64,000 bases of DNA from Ariolimax columbianus (lineage: Eukaryota; Mollusca; Gastropoda; Stylommatophora; Arionidae). The position numbers were made by a program, and so were the translations under genes. Below, in pieces: positions 11,641 through 22,077 of this stretch; position 1 is the stretch's first letter, and every line of letters begins with the position of its first letter. The stretch is taken from the NCBI GenBank assembly GCA_036924085.1, contig JAVGWX010000013.1, positions 51,490,965 through 51,554,964 of the forward strand, written 5' to 3'. The notes below the pieces were generated by a model. It saw only the letters and a program-made list of their open reading frames with translations. It did not search any database and was not told the origin of the DNA.

Positions 11641-12104
11641 TACGAGAGGTAGCTGCGGACTATGTTTGACAGTCGTGCCATTGAACTTTCCGCGCTAGCA
11701 TACGTTTGATGAGTCACATTCTCACATGCAGCATGACATGGGGTGATGTTGGCGGTCTTCGTCGACGACAATGGACAACTTATTATAACGGTTGTCATAT
11801 TGAAGACAAGAGGATACGTTTACAAGAATGATATGTACTTAGATGTATAGAATATATCCACTGTAATAGATTAGCGAATAGGTTAGCATCAAAGCGTGGT
11901 TATCAGCAAGATTAGATAGTGTCTATATCGTATAATATTATACGGTGTAGGAATGAATATAATTACTAACGCTGCAAACATCCCGGTTTCGATACAACCT
12001 TTATATACCGGACACAGTTGATACGGTTGTCGCATGATGACTCCCACCGATATATAATGACGCAAGATTACGAAATATTCAGTGATTGCCATTCTAATTG
12101 CGTC
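11641..12104. other. Unassigned sequence
   Basis: No gene or repeat recognised between the LINE fragment and the following minisatellite. Confidence 0.3.
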
Positions 12105-12345
12105 GACAATCTCCAACATTGATGGATGTGGCGTGTTTACCCAACATTGATGAATGTGGCGTGTTTGCCCAACATTGATGAATGTGGCGTGTTTACCCAA
12201 CATTGATGAATGTGGCGTGTTTACCCAACATTGAATGATGTGGCGTGTTTACCCAACATTGATATATGTGGCGTGTTTACCCAACATTGATGAATGTGGC
12301 GTGTTTACCCAACATTGATGAATGTGGCGTGTTTACCCAATATGG
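12105..12345. repeat. 28-bp minisatellite, about 8 copies
   Basis: About eight copies of a 28-bp unit with the core aatgtggcgtgtttacccaa followed by cattgatg. Units are nearly identical, with occasional gttta/gtttg and gatga/gatat variants. The block ccaacattgat is shared with the next array, which continues directly from it. Confidence 0.9.
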
Positions 12346-12690
12346 ATTATTGATGTTAAATCTACAAAATTATTCATTGTATCGTCAAACCCAACATTGA
12401 TTATTGAACTGTCAATATCCAATATTACTCATGACATTGTAAATCTCCAACATTGATTATTGAATTGCCAATATCTATTATTATTCATGACATCGTAAAT
12501 CTCCAACATTGATTATTGAATTGCCAATATCTACTATTATTCATGACATCGTAAATCTCCAACATTGATTATTGAACTGTCAATATCCAATATTATTCAT
12601 GATATCGTAAATCTACAACGTTGATTATTGAATTGCCAATATCTACTATTATTCATGACATCGTAAATCTACAACGTTGATTTTGGAGAG
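12346..12690. repeat. 56-bp minisatellite, about 5-6 copies
   Basis: Five to six copies of a unit of about 56 bp containing caacattgattattgaa, ccaatatctactattatt and catgacatcgtaaatct. The unit carries the caacattgat block of the preceding 28-bp array and is twice its length, suggesting a common origin and a change of period. Confidence 0.85.
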
Positions 12691-13515
12691 GCATGGCTGA
12701 TGCTCGTGTTTCTGTCCGGTGTGATGACAGTCAACATACCTATCTCAGCTGTTGAACGACATCGAATTAGACAACAATGTTGGCCGTTTGCTCACAGTTA
12801 AAAATACTTTCCTTACAGTTTAATATCACCACTGAACAACAGTTTTGGGCCTGTGTAATATGATAACAGTCAAATATAGTTATCAGTGACCCATTTCAAG
12901 CGAAGATGGCGATAGCATCGATCAATTGTATTCATTTATGAATGATCGCACAGTCCGATAAGAGCTGGACAGACTGTTCCGCACGTTGGATATAGGTGGA
13001 CAGCGTCTGTGATTGGGCCGTCATGTTTCCCGTCTTTTCGTATAGCTCGCTTTTTCCGCTCTGCAGCAGAGAGTATCTTCTCGGCAATGTGAGAACATTT
13101 TGTGATGGCAGAGCGCCAGACTGAGCTAATAAGTGCAGTAAGCTCCCTGGATGCGACCTCAATAAGAAAGCTATTCATACCTACCTTCAGAGGGTCGTTC
13201 TATCGTTTGTTCTGGCCTACCCCGCCCCTTTCTTAGTGTGTGTATCTGTCCTAAAATCACGATATAACAGCTGCTACTGGAAGTCCTTATCGGGCACGCG
13301 GACAGTATTACAAGGCCGTCTGATCTCAGCTCAGTGCAGGAGCTTAAACGATGCTCGAGAGCCTAGCTCTGCTAAAGACTTAAGGCTTGGTTATTTTATT
13401 CGGTCAATTCATTCCAAGCGGCCGGTCTGGACAATTAATGTGAAAATGACTGAGTTCCATGACATGTCTGATATAGACTGTCAACATTTGGCATGCGTTT
13501 AGAAGGGTGGTTATT
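12691..13515. other. Unassigned sequence
   Basis: No gene recognised. Two overlapping minus-strand ORFs near 12932-13178 match nothing I know and are probably chance. The wording cacagttaaaaat and gatgacagtcaa weakly echoes 14400-14690, which could mean a very degenerate repeat. Confidence 0.3.
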
Positions 13516-13530
13516 ACTACTTCACAAGAG

Positions 13531-13870
13531 ATCAAGACGCTGAGCAGCGCATGAGCTGCAGCGGTCAGTGACCCATAGCTGACTGCTAGCGTCAGCGAAC
13601 CAGAGCTGCCAAGACCCTTCTACACCTTCTAGCGATGATCCTGGGTAACAGGCTGCAACAGAGCAGACTGGCTAAGGAGAAGGGATCGAAGAGGGAAAGC
13701 TAACCCGGTACTCAAAAAATGCTTGTGAAGTCGGATGTGTCGGACCGAAAAGTGCAAATATCGCAGTCAAGCTGTAAACCACGACACAACGCTACCATTC
13801 TCTGGACTACATTCTGCTACGTAAGCTCTTTCAGTGTTTGGTAGCGGGAGATTGAGAACGAACGAAGTGA
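13531..13870 (+). mobile_element. SINE A copy 2, complete, with target-site duplication
   Basis: A full-length SINE A of about 340 bp, from atcaagacgctgagcagcgc to gagattgagaacgaacgaag. It is flanked by a direct repeat of 15 bp with one mismatch: actacttcacaagag at 13516-13530 and actacttcacaaaag at 13875-13889. This shows retroposition. There is no obvious tRNA, 5S or 7SL head. The block between 13635 and 13767 aligns in order with the LINE leader at 46876-46998. The 3' end lacks a long GAA run here. Confidence 0.85.
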
Positions 13871-13939
13871 AGCCACTACTTCACAAAAGACTTTGGCATT
13901 GGTGGCAACATTGATCGCCTGCCGCGCTCAAACTATCGA

Positions 13940-14240
13940 TCTGGGTCTACCGTATTACTTGTCTTGGTTTTCGTATTGTCGACCTCAGAGCTGATATTCT
14001 ATTGATTGTACTACCGCTGTAGCTAAAGATATTACCTGCTTGTAGATGCTGGCCATGTGGAGTGATATTTGGTTCATGGCAAGACTTTCCAGGAGCGCGT
14101 AGAAACATTACTTCTGTTTTCCTTGTGTCGATGGTAAAACCAAAGATAGTACACCCGGGCAAAAACGTATCTATGGTTGTCGGCATATTTTGCATGTTCC
14201 GAGCACGTGTTAAGGACCCAATCAGCAACAAAGATGAGAT
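13940..14240 (-). mobile_element. LINE reverse-transcriptase fragment (FGLTI-KKTEV type)
   Basis: The minus-strand peptide contains FGFTIDTRKTEVMFLRAPGK and FSYSGSTINRISALRSTIRK. These correspond to the FGLxIxxKKTEVMFQ and FxYLGSTI blocks just after the catalytic box in LINE reverse transcriptases. The catalytic YADD box is missing. The piece probably belongs with the LINE gamma fragments, but it does not overlap them, so membership is a guess. Confidence 0.65.
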
Positions 14241-14244
14241 CTAA

Positions 14245-15015
14245 GATGGGCCGTCATTCACCGCTGTGAGAGACATTAGGCCCCTAAGATTGAACAGATT
14301 TCTATTCCAAGGGTCTGATGCGTATGCCAGGGGTCCGGTCATGTGTAGCTACCAAAAGCATAGGAGCAACAATTATAGTTACTCGATAATTAACTGGATA
14401 ACAGTGCTGGATTTGTGAACAGCGATCGTTAGTCAGTTATATTCACAGTTTGAAGTCCAAGGCTCGACAGCCGAGTTAAGCGAGGAGTGATCACAGTCAA
14501 CTATAGCTACTCGACAGTCATGGATTGGTAATCAGTGTTTGATCTGTGTTGTGTGACCACACTCAAAAATAATTACTAATTTTAATATCCTGTATTTTAA
14601 CAATCTCGTTTTCTTGCGTGATCACAATCATCTATACTCGACCGAATACTAAAGTCACACGGACAATAATGTTTGGCTTATGGGGTGTGACCTCAGCAAA
14701 CTGAAATGAACACTGTAACCAGGTGGCATTGACAACAAGGTTAAAAAAAATCGTACAGCATCCCAGGAGTAATATCTAGATAATCAAGATTTTGCCATAC
14801 ACCCAGAACTTCAGCAAGGTTTTACGATTTAGCTGTTGAACTGAAGTGTAATGTTTTTATTTGCTTTTGTGTTAATATTTCTTACAGTTCTTGTGTGTTT
14901 TTGTTTAATTAATGAATTACATCGTTTGTATTTTCCATTTTGTGAAACATCCACACTTCTGCACTAGTTTTAAAAGTCATTATTATGACGTTAGCTATAG
15001 ACTTATGACTAAATA
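14245..15015. other. Unassigned sequence
   Basis: No gene recognised. Words such as atagctactcgacagtcatg and gtgatcacagtcaactatag recur loosely at 14360-14660, hinting at a very degenerate tandem repeat, but a period cannot be fixed by eye. Confidence 0.3.
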
Positions 15016-15017
15016 GG

Positions 15018-15625
15018 ACGCTGTAGTCAAGAGGTTAAGGCACTCGTCTCTCGCAGTGATGAACGGAAACGGTGGGCGATCTTCTTCTTCTTCTTCTTCT
15101 TCTTCTTCTTCTTCTTCGTTCGTTCTCAATCTCCCACTACCGAACCATGAAAGGGTAAGTAGCAGAATTTAGTTCAGAGAACGGAATACGTTGTGTCATA
15201 GTTTACAGCTTGGGTGCGATATTTGCACCTTCAGCAAGCATTTTTTGAGTACCGGGTTAGCATTCCCTCTTCGATGCATTCTCCTTAGCCAGTCTGCCCT
15301 GCTGCAGTATCACCGCGTGGAGGTGTAGAAGGGTCTTGGCAGCTATGGTTCGCTGGCCCTGGCGCTAGCAGTCAGCTATGGGTCGCTGACTACTGCAGCT
15401 CATGCGCTGCTCAGCATCTTGATCCCGGTGGGCGATCGAATTCCGCAAGTTTCAAGCGACCCCTAGTTTCACTGGAGGTAAGACCAGAGTGCCTGCATCC
15501 TGATTTATCTCAAGTCGTCTGGACCATTAATCTTGCCACTGATCCAAGGTAACTCAGGACAAGAAAGTGAGATTGATGACCAGCGCATTTCCTTTCTCAC
15601 TATAATCCAAATACAGCGGACATTT
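15018..15625 (+). mobile_element. SINE B, tRNA-derived, split by a SINE A
   Basis: The head has a tRNA-like A box (tgtagtcaagaggttaaggc at 15032-15051) and a B box (gatcgaattcc, 15434-15444) that becomes correctly spaced once the inserted SINE A (15082-15425) and one copy of its target duplication are removed. The body has caagtttcaagcgacccct, gagtgcctgcatcctga and the 3' block ctcactataatccaaat. Relatives are at 56468-56720 and 60597-60840. Confidence 0.75.
15082..15425 (-). mobile_element. SINE A copy 3, inserted in SINE B, with perfect TSD
   Basis: A minus-strand SINE A of 344 bp whose GAA tail is seen as cttcttcttc at the left edge. It is flanked by the perfect 12-bp duplication cggtgggcgatc at 15070-15081 and 15426-15437, and lies inside a SINE B. 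The insertion therefore post-dates that SINE B. The tail has about twelve GAA units, the longest of the family here, consistent with being the youngest copy. Confidence 0.92.
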
Positions 15626-15642
15626 AAACAAAACTATCTTTT

Positions 15643-15897
15643 TTTCTTCTTCTTTATTTCGCGTTTGCCTTATTTATCTATTCCCCAAGGCGGTGTGCGT
15701 TGCACTGTGGTTTTTATTGTGCGCCTGTCGGCCCAGTGCATCTGACTTCAGCATGCATTTTATGTAACGGCCTGCTTCCTCCTGCATTTTCTAAGGGTTT
15801 GCTTCCCTGGGGTAACGGCCAGTGCTGAAATGAGGATCAAACCCAGCACCTTCGGTTGTGAGCCGTGTCACTTAACCACTTACCCACGAAACCCCTC
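15643..15897 (-). mobile_element. SINE T, tRNA-derived, copy 1
   Basis: Minus-strand element with a poly-A-like tail (t run at 15641-15660) at the left. The tRNA-like head on the right (15897-15825 reversed) has a degraded A box region and a B-box-like sequence. The body words ccccaaggcggtgtgcgttg, gcccagtgcatc and gtttgcttccc are shared with 52594-52847 and 59188-59464. All three copies are in the same orientation. No target-site duplication is clear for this copy. It ends about 165 bp before the globin exon acceptor. Confidence 0.8.
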
Positions 15898-16063
15898 TGA
15901 TGTTGCGCCCATCATCGCTTGCGATGACCAATAATTAATGATGTCTCTACAGAACACTATGAAAACATTAACAGCCTTCTCATAATTTCTTAAACAACAT
16001 TTGACACTCACAATGTTAGCAACTTTTGCATTAATCTCTTGTTTTGTTTGCTCTGTATTTCAG

Positions 16064-16276
16064 AAAATACGCGAACCTTTCCTGGAGGCTGTGCGCGTGA
16101 CACTCGGGGACAGGTACACTGACAACATCAGGAGCATCTATGAGCTGGCTATTACTTACATCCTTCAAACCATGGTAGATGGCTTGAACGATGCCTTGAA
16201 AAAATCAGGAGAAACAACTGTCAATGGAAAACCTCATATTGGTTCCATTAACGCTATTGGTTACTCAACCGCGTAG
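16064..16276 (+). CDS. Globin, last exon (helices G-H and C-terminal extension)
   Basis: The exon starts in phase 0 after cag at 16061-16063. It encodes KIREPFLEAVRVTLGDRYTD, then IYELAITYILQTMVDGLNDA and a tail of about 25 residues ending GYSTA, with the TAG stop at 16274-16276. The G and H helix pattern (EPFLEAV, LGDRYTDNIR, YELAITYILQTM) matches invertebrate globins. The tail beyond helix H makes the predicted chain longer than a typical 145-150-residue globin. Joined to the exon at 4079-4310 this gives about 147 residues before counting the missing first exon. The frame is intact. Confidence 0.87.
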   Translation, partial: KIREPFLEAVRVTLGDRYTDNIRSIYELAITYILQTMVDGLNDALKKSGETTVNGKPHIGSINAIGYSTA

Positions 16277-16488
16277 AAAGTATCGATACTATGAAACCGG
16301 TATCTGCCCCCGTTCTTTTACTCCAACGTGATGACGTCAGTTGGGCAGTGCTATTTGTAAACAATACGGCTCTGTGGTAACAGGACAATGATAAGCCATC
16401 CACCACCGCCTCAGTAAAAAGAAAAGAATATACAGAAAAAGAGAATACATGTCAGATGAGAGTCTCTGTACATTGACAACTACTACAG

Positions 16489-16494
16489 AATAAA
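16489..16494 (+). terminator. Candidate globin polyadenylation signal AATAAA
   Basis: A canonical AATAAA lies 213 bp after the globin stop codon. No other perfect AATAAA was noticed between the stop and this site. The use of this signal is inferred from position. Confidence 0.5.
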
Positions 16495-16639
16495 CCTGGG
16501 ATAATGAATAACATTAGGAAATGACTGATCAGAAGTAACAAGATGCGTTCGTTTTAATGGCTACATGCTCAGAATGGATGGTGTGAATTTAGTACACATG
16601 AGGAAAGAGAGTGCACACAAAGGGTAATAGCGATACAAA

Positions 16640-16785
16640 GATGTGTGATGTCACGGCGATGTGTGATGTATTGCCCAGGTGTGATGTCATGGCGATGTGT
16701 GATGTCATGGACATATGTGATGTCATGATGATGTGTGATGTCACGGCGATGTGTGATGCCGTGGCGAAGTGTGATGTCATGAGAG
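16640..16785. repeat. Short minisatellite, about 17-19 bp unit
   Basis: About eight imperfect copies of gatgtgtgatgtcatgg with small changes (cacgg, gccgtgg, ttgccc). It is just downstream of the globin 3' end. The minus-strand ORF with MTSHIAVTSHI repeats is this array. Confidence 0.85.
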
Positions 16786-17164
16786 AATAGTTATGTACAC
16801 AATTAACATGTAATGTTGTAATGTTTTATCTGACTAATGCTGTTGGACTAGATTGTCACATCACACAACACGACACATCACGAAAAAGATGTTTGACATT
16901 GTTAAAACGGGTACTTCTTAATATCACTTTTCCGTTCCTGCACCAACAGAAGCATAAGAGCACCACTGCAGTTGGGGAATCAACTTACAGGAGCCCTAGC
17001 AAAGTGTTAACGTCCACTAGTTTGTGGCCTTTTCTGTAGCACTTTGTTTTACATGGTGAGGATGCCAACCTCATGATAGAACCGGATTAGTCGCTGTTTA
17101 CGACATGCACAGTTGAATGCAGCTAGCTTGCTCTTTCCATTCTTATCAAAGAGCTCGTGATACA
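16786..17164. other. Unassigned sequence
   Basis: No gene or repeat recognised between two minisatellites. Confidence 0.3.
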
Positions 17165-17835
17165 TATGAAGACATACATATGGGACTGATCCTTACAAGT
17201 TTCGTAATAAATATGGGAAAACTCATTTCGAAATTTAATAATAAATGTGGGACTGACCATTTCGAATATTTCATTATAAATACGAGATTCATCATTTCGA
17301 CATTTAATATAAATATGGGCTTGATCATTTTCTATATTTATTTTTAAATATGGGACTAATCATTTCCGAATTAATTTATGAATGTGGGACTAATCATTGC
17401 GGTATTTATCTATACATATGGGAATAATAATTGACATATATTTATTTTTAAATATTGGGACTAGTAATTTCAAAATTCTAAAAATAAATATGGGACTAAT
17501 CATTGTGATATCTATTTATAAATGTAGGACTAATGATTGCGGTATTTATTTATAAATTTGCGACTAATCAATTTCGATATTTATTTATAAATATGAGACT
17601 AATCATTGCGATTTTTATTTATAAATATGGGATTTATCATTTCGAAATTTATTTATAAATATGGAACTCATCATTTAAAAATGTATTTATTTATAGATTT
17701 GGGCCTCATCATTTCGAATTGTGTTTATAAATATGAGACTGATAATTTTAAAATGTATTTACAAATATGGTTCTAATCATTTCCAATTTCTTTATAAATA
17801 TGAGAATGGTCATATGGAGATTTGTTTTTAAAGAA
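17165..17835. repeat. AT-rich minisatellite, about 33-36 bp unit
   Basis: About nineteen imperfect copies of a unit with tttataaatatgggactaat followed by catttcgaaat. Copies differ in length by a few bases and in the last third. The array is old and heterogeneous. Confidence 0.88.
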
Positions 17836-18214
17836 TTGTTGAACATCCCTGTGTCACCGACATGTGCGAAGGCACGAGAAAGGCATTCTTTATTGCCCAC
17901 TGCATATAGCCTGTTGTTATATTACCTCTATTTTTTCTGAGCATTCTACACTTGAGCAAACATGTTTTGTGTCTACCGGTTGATGATACTTTGTTGTTAA
18001 ATGAGACTAGACGCTCTGTTGTCTTCATTGTAATTGTTCAAAATCGCTCACCGTTGCATTGTGTCTCCATTATGATTTCTTAAGTTAATTTGCATAATTT
18101 TGCAATTTGTCTACGCCTGGGTATTCATGCAATTTCTTTACATATGTGTTTGCATGGAGTTTGTATACACATATGTACATTATTGCAACTGGTTTACCTA
18201 CTTGCGTTCAACTG
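17836..18214. other. Unassigned sequence
   Basis: No gene recognised. At 18095-18190 there is a loose repetition of ttgcatgga/ttcatgcaatttcttta words. Confidence 0.3.
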
Positions 18215-18545
18215 AAGTGAGGAAATACGAGAAAAATTGCAACAGCAAACATGACCTTTTGAAGACCTCTTGGCAAGGGTCAAAAGACGGAAATTAGCTT
18301 GGTATGGCCACATATCGAGATCATAAGGTCTTGCAAATACGGTCCTGCACGGAAAGGTGCAAGCCATATGACAAAAGGGTGGTCCTAAAAGATTTGGGAG
18401 GACAATATAAAATAATGGACCAATCTCCGACTAGAGAAAGCAGAGGCAGCGCCGCTGACAGAGAGGGATAGCATCCGGTTGTGGGGATGTCTTCACGTGT
18501 GACCTTATGACCTCTCCGATTACGGGATGACTTGACGTGAAGTAC
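18215..18545 (+). mobile_element. RTE-like LINE delta, C-terminal fragment
   Basis: Aligns at the nucleotide level with 41765-42075. Shared words are tttgaaga, ctcttggcaa, gtatggccacatatcgagat (gtacggtcacatatcgagat in the other copy), cacggaaaggtgcaag, gaggacaa and atggaccaatctccgac, ending near cgggatgacttgac. It covers the LLATVKRRKLxWYGHISRS to WEDNIKEWTNL tail and has frameshifts. It is a pseudogenised 5'-truncated copy. Confidence 0.82.
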
Positions 18546-18839
18546 GTTTACTGCAGTGCTATCCTGCAGCTTTTATTAAATCTACGTTTATTCCTACAGT
18601 CATGCGCTGTGTTTACACTTGTGTAGTCCTGCACTGTGTGTCCATCAGTGCAATCATGTAGTGTTTTTGTTAAACATGTGAGGCTTTTATTGCAGTTTAT
18701 TTACATCCTTAAACGTATTCGTGCAGGGTATTTACATACACATGTATATTTCATCAGCATGTTTACATCATCTTCATCAAGTGCCGTGCCGGGTTACGTT
18801 GATAATCATGGATCTCCACTTCTTCTTTATCGTGTGCGT

Positions 18840-19020
18840 TCATCAGTTCCGTGGTTCATCGTCTTCCCTACCGTTCCATCAAGCTGTTTAATATTATCTC
18901 TCTTTGCCTCCGTCTGGCCCCTTCCTTACCGTTCCATCAAGCTGTTTAATATTATCTCTCTTTGCCCCCGTCTACCCCCTTCCTTGCCATTCAATCAAGC
19001 TGTCCAATATTTTCTCTGGC
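18840..19020. repeat. 59-bp tandem repeat, 3 copies
   Basis: Three copies of a 59-bp unit containing ccatcaagctgtttaatatt, atctctctttgcc and ccccttcctta. The first two are nearly identical and the third is diverged (gctgtccaatattttc). It is a small local triplication. Confidence 0.85.
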
Positions 19021-19794
19021 TGCCTCTGTTTGCTACCCTTACCTTGCGATTCTGTCCGTTGTAACAGTGTTTTCCAACCCACTCTCTTACCCTGACATCT
19101 CAGAAAAAGGTTGCATGCCTTGTCCTGGATTTCGCCATGAGCTGTCTTTGCGTCTGTGTTGGTCGGGTACCCCGTTATTAGTTTTTGTTGCTGTCCATTG
19201 AATAGTCAACATTCTTCTGCAAAACCACGTTGCCTCTCCAATGATCCATGTTCGTGCCTGCTGATTGTCCATGACTCACTGCCTTATGTCTATACTGATT
19301 CCACGCAGTATCCAAGAACTCTCTTCTTGAATTCCAGTGATACGGTAATGCTGTTCAAGATTCCCCTCATACTCTGGAAGATTGATTTTATCTTGGCTAT
19401 TCTTGTTCTTAATTTCAAGTGCATCTTCCATCAAAATTGATGGGGGTACCACGTTTTGAATTGCGTGTACTTGTTTGAGTTTCGTATTGTTCACATCATG
19501 TGTAATCCTGCAGCTTGTTTGAAAAAGTGTAATTTCACAGTTTGTTTACACAAGCGTGCATTCATGTGATTTGTTTACCCACCATGCATATTCCTATATT
19601 CTATTTACCTGTTTGCAGTAAACTAGAATTCTTTTCTTCGGTGTGCCGATTGTGACACGCCTGTTAATTAGTGACGTTAGATTGTAGATAAGATGTTTTC
19701 TATTTGAAATGGATGATAAGAGCTGTAACTTAGCTTAGTGTTTTCATGACAAATATTGTTGGTATTTGATGGTCTTACTGTTTCTATACCAGCA
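19021..19794. other. Unassigned sequence
   Basis: No gene recognised. The ORFs on both strands near 19087-19494 share no motif with known families. Confidence 0.3.
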
Positions 19795-21600
19795 GAATAC
19801 AAGGCTAGCAAGTGTGAAACAAATCTGTCTAGTGTGAACAAAGCTGTCTTTTATAATAGAAACAAATCAAATATATTATTAAGCTCTTCAGGGGGGCAAA
19901 AATATGCAATGAAGGAAAAAGCTGTGGTGAGCGACACCAAGATGTGTCGTTTGAGACAAAGATATATTGAGCGGAACAAAGTTATGTTAGGTGAGACGTT
20001 ATACAAATATGTGGTTTGTGAAGCAAAACATGAGGATAACCGTATGCTTTTTGAGACAAAAATATCTTGTGTGGGACCAACCTATGTTGTTAGACAAAGA
20101 TGAGGTAGGTTTGTGAGACAAAAATATGCTATGAGAGACAAATCTGGATCGCGTGAGGCAAAGACATGCTCTATGAAACAAATATGTGTCAAATGATATA
20201 GTTCTGTGTCGTGTCAGAAAAAAACATATGTTGTATGAGACAAAGTGGTGTGTCAGACAAAGTGGTGTGTCAGACAAAGTGGTGTGTCAGACAAAGTGGT
20301 GTGTCAGACAAAGTTACTGATTTTAATAGAAACATGTAAGAAATACTCTTCCTACCACAACGATGTGCAGTGTGTGATAAATCGGGGGTATTTGTAACAC
20401 ACGTAATGCCAGACAATGATTTGCCTTGCGGGACAAAGATGTGTCTTGTGAGACAAAAAATGTGTCGTGTGCGACAAAGATGTGACGTGTGAGACAAAGA
20501 TGTGACGTGTGGGACAAAGATAATTGGGTGTGTGAGACAAAGATGTGACGTGTGAGACAAATATGTGACGTTTGGGACAAAGATAATTGGGTTTGTGAGA
20601 CAAATGTCTAGTGTGATAACATGATTTAGTGGGGAAGGCAGAGTTGTAGTGTGAAAAAAGGTGTGCCATGTGCGCCATTGATTCTTTGTAGTGCTACAAC
20701 AGGTTATGTGCGAGGCATTGATGTGTGATATGAGAAAAAATGCATTGTAAGACAAAGATGTCTCGTTTTAGATAAAGATGTCTTGATTGATGTAACAATA
20801 TGGGGTGTGAAGCAGAGATGTGTCGCAGGAAACAGAAACGCGGCTTGTGAGACAACAGCGTTGTGTGTGAGAGATAGGGAACAAAGATGTCGCGTCTGGC
20901 ACACATAAGTACCATTTGGGACAAAGATATGTCTTTACGACAGGTATGCGTCGTATAAAAATATTGTTTGTTAGACAATGACTTCGTGTTAAACAATGAT
21001 GTGTGGTGTGAAACAAAGATGTGTGGTGTGAGGCAAAGATGTGTGGTGTGAAACAAAGATGTGTGGTGTGAGACAAAGATGTGTGGTGTGAAACAAAGAT
21101 GTGTTGTGTGAAACACAGATGTGTGATGTGAGATAAAGATGTGTGGTGTGAAACAAAGATGTGTGTGTGTGTGAAACAAAGACGTGTGTGTGTGAAACAA
21201 AGATGTGTGTTGTGAAACAAAGATGTGCGGTGTGAGACAAAGATATGTGGTGTGAAACAAAGATGTGTGGTGTGAGACAATAATGTGTGATATGAAACAC
21301 AGATGTGTGGTGTGAGACAAAGAGGTGTAGTGTGAAACAAAGATGACTAGTGTGAAACAAAGATATGGGGTGCGAAACAAAGATGACTTGTGTGCAACAA
21401 AGATGCATGGTGTGAAACAAGATGTGTGTGTGTGTGTGTGTGTGAAACAAAGATGTGTGGTGTGAAACAAAGATGTGTGTTGTGAAACAAAGATGTGTGG
21501 TGTGAAACAAAGATGTGTGGTATTAGACAATGAATTGTTTGAGAAAATGATGTGCATTGTGAGAAGACGATGTATCGTGCGAGATAATGGTGTGTTGTTG
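19795..21600. repeat. 20-bp GT/CA-rich minisatellite, 1.8 kb
   Basis: Dozens of copies of a unit of about 20 bp, tgtgaaacaaagatgtgtgg, with gagac/gaaac alternation. The central part (20990-21510) is highly regular; the flanks (19795-20220 and 20590-20985) are much more degenerate. A separate four-unit run of a 17-bp variant (agtggtgtgtcagacaa) lies at 20245-20312. Minus-strand ORFs rich in SHHTSLFHTTHLCFT-like repeats are the array read in frame. Confidence 0.92.
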
Positions 21601-22075
21601 TGTTAGCATCTTGTGTGTAAGGTACTGATGTCTTAAGTTAGTAATATGATGTATATGTGACTGAGGTGCGTAGAACTAAGACCATGTGTGATGATGAGTG
21701 TTGGACAGACTAATTAGCATAGACCAATTGTCTTCAAGTTCAACATGTATGCGGAACCTATGCGTCGTTATTGGGAACGGAGGCATGTGAATAGATTCAT
21801 CATCTTCAAGCTAACGAGTGTCACACCTTTGTCTAAGACCTGAACGGTCGTATGACGAGAGAGAAGCTTCCACTAAGCACTGTGAACTATATATTAACTT
21901 TTCTGAGAGATGCTATCCACCTCTCTGAGTGATTGGGTCACCTGACCTGTAGGAGATCTGACTGGTTCGACGAAAGCGACGGGGATATCTAAGTCCTGCT
22001 GGTTGACAAGCGCCGTATGTTCGGACTGTTCCAAAGCGACCTGTCCTCATCAGTTAAAATGTCTGCATACAACAG
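21601..22075. other. Unassigned sequence
   Basis: No gene or repeat recognised. Confidence 0.3.
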
Positions 22076-22077
22076 CA

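Larger units (their letters stand above)
4311..16063 (+). other. Globin intron (G7.0), 11.75 kb
   Basis: The intron is bounded by gtgagt at 4311 and ctctgtatttcag at 16051-16063, joining two phase-0 exon ends. It contains, in order, a CR1-like LINE 3' fragment, a 25-bp array split by a second CR1-like LINE, RTE-like and zinc-finger-tailed LINE pieces, two minisatellites, a complete SINE A, a LINE fragment, a SINE A nested in a SINE B, and a tRNA-type SINE close to the acceptor. No other gene was recognised inside it. Confidence 0.8.

Noticed and set aside
15018..15060. Functional tRNA genes in SINE heads (also at 27923, 31630, 52800 and 59430)
   Set aside because: A and B boxes are present, but the acceptor stem and anticodon arm cannot be folded convincingly, and each head continues into a repeated SINE body.
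20270..21557. Minus-strand His/Thr/Phe-rich ORFs of up to 287 codons
   Set aside because: They are translations of the 20-bp GT-rich minisatellite and are present in more than one frame.
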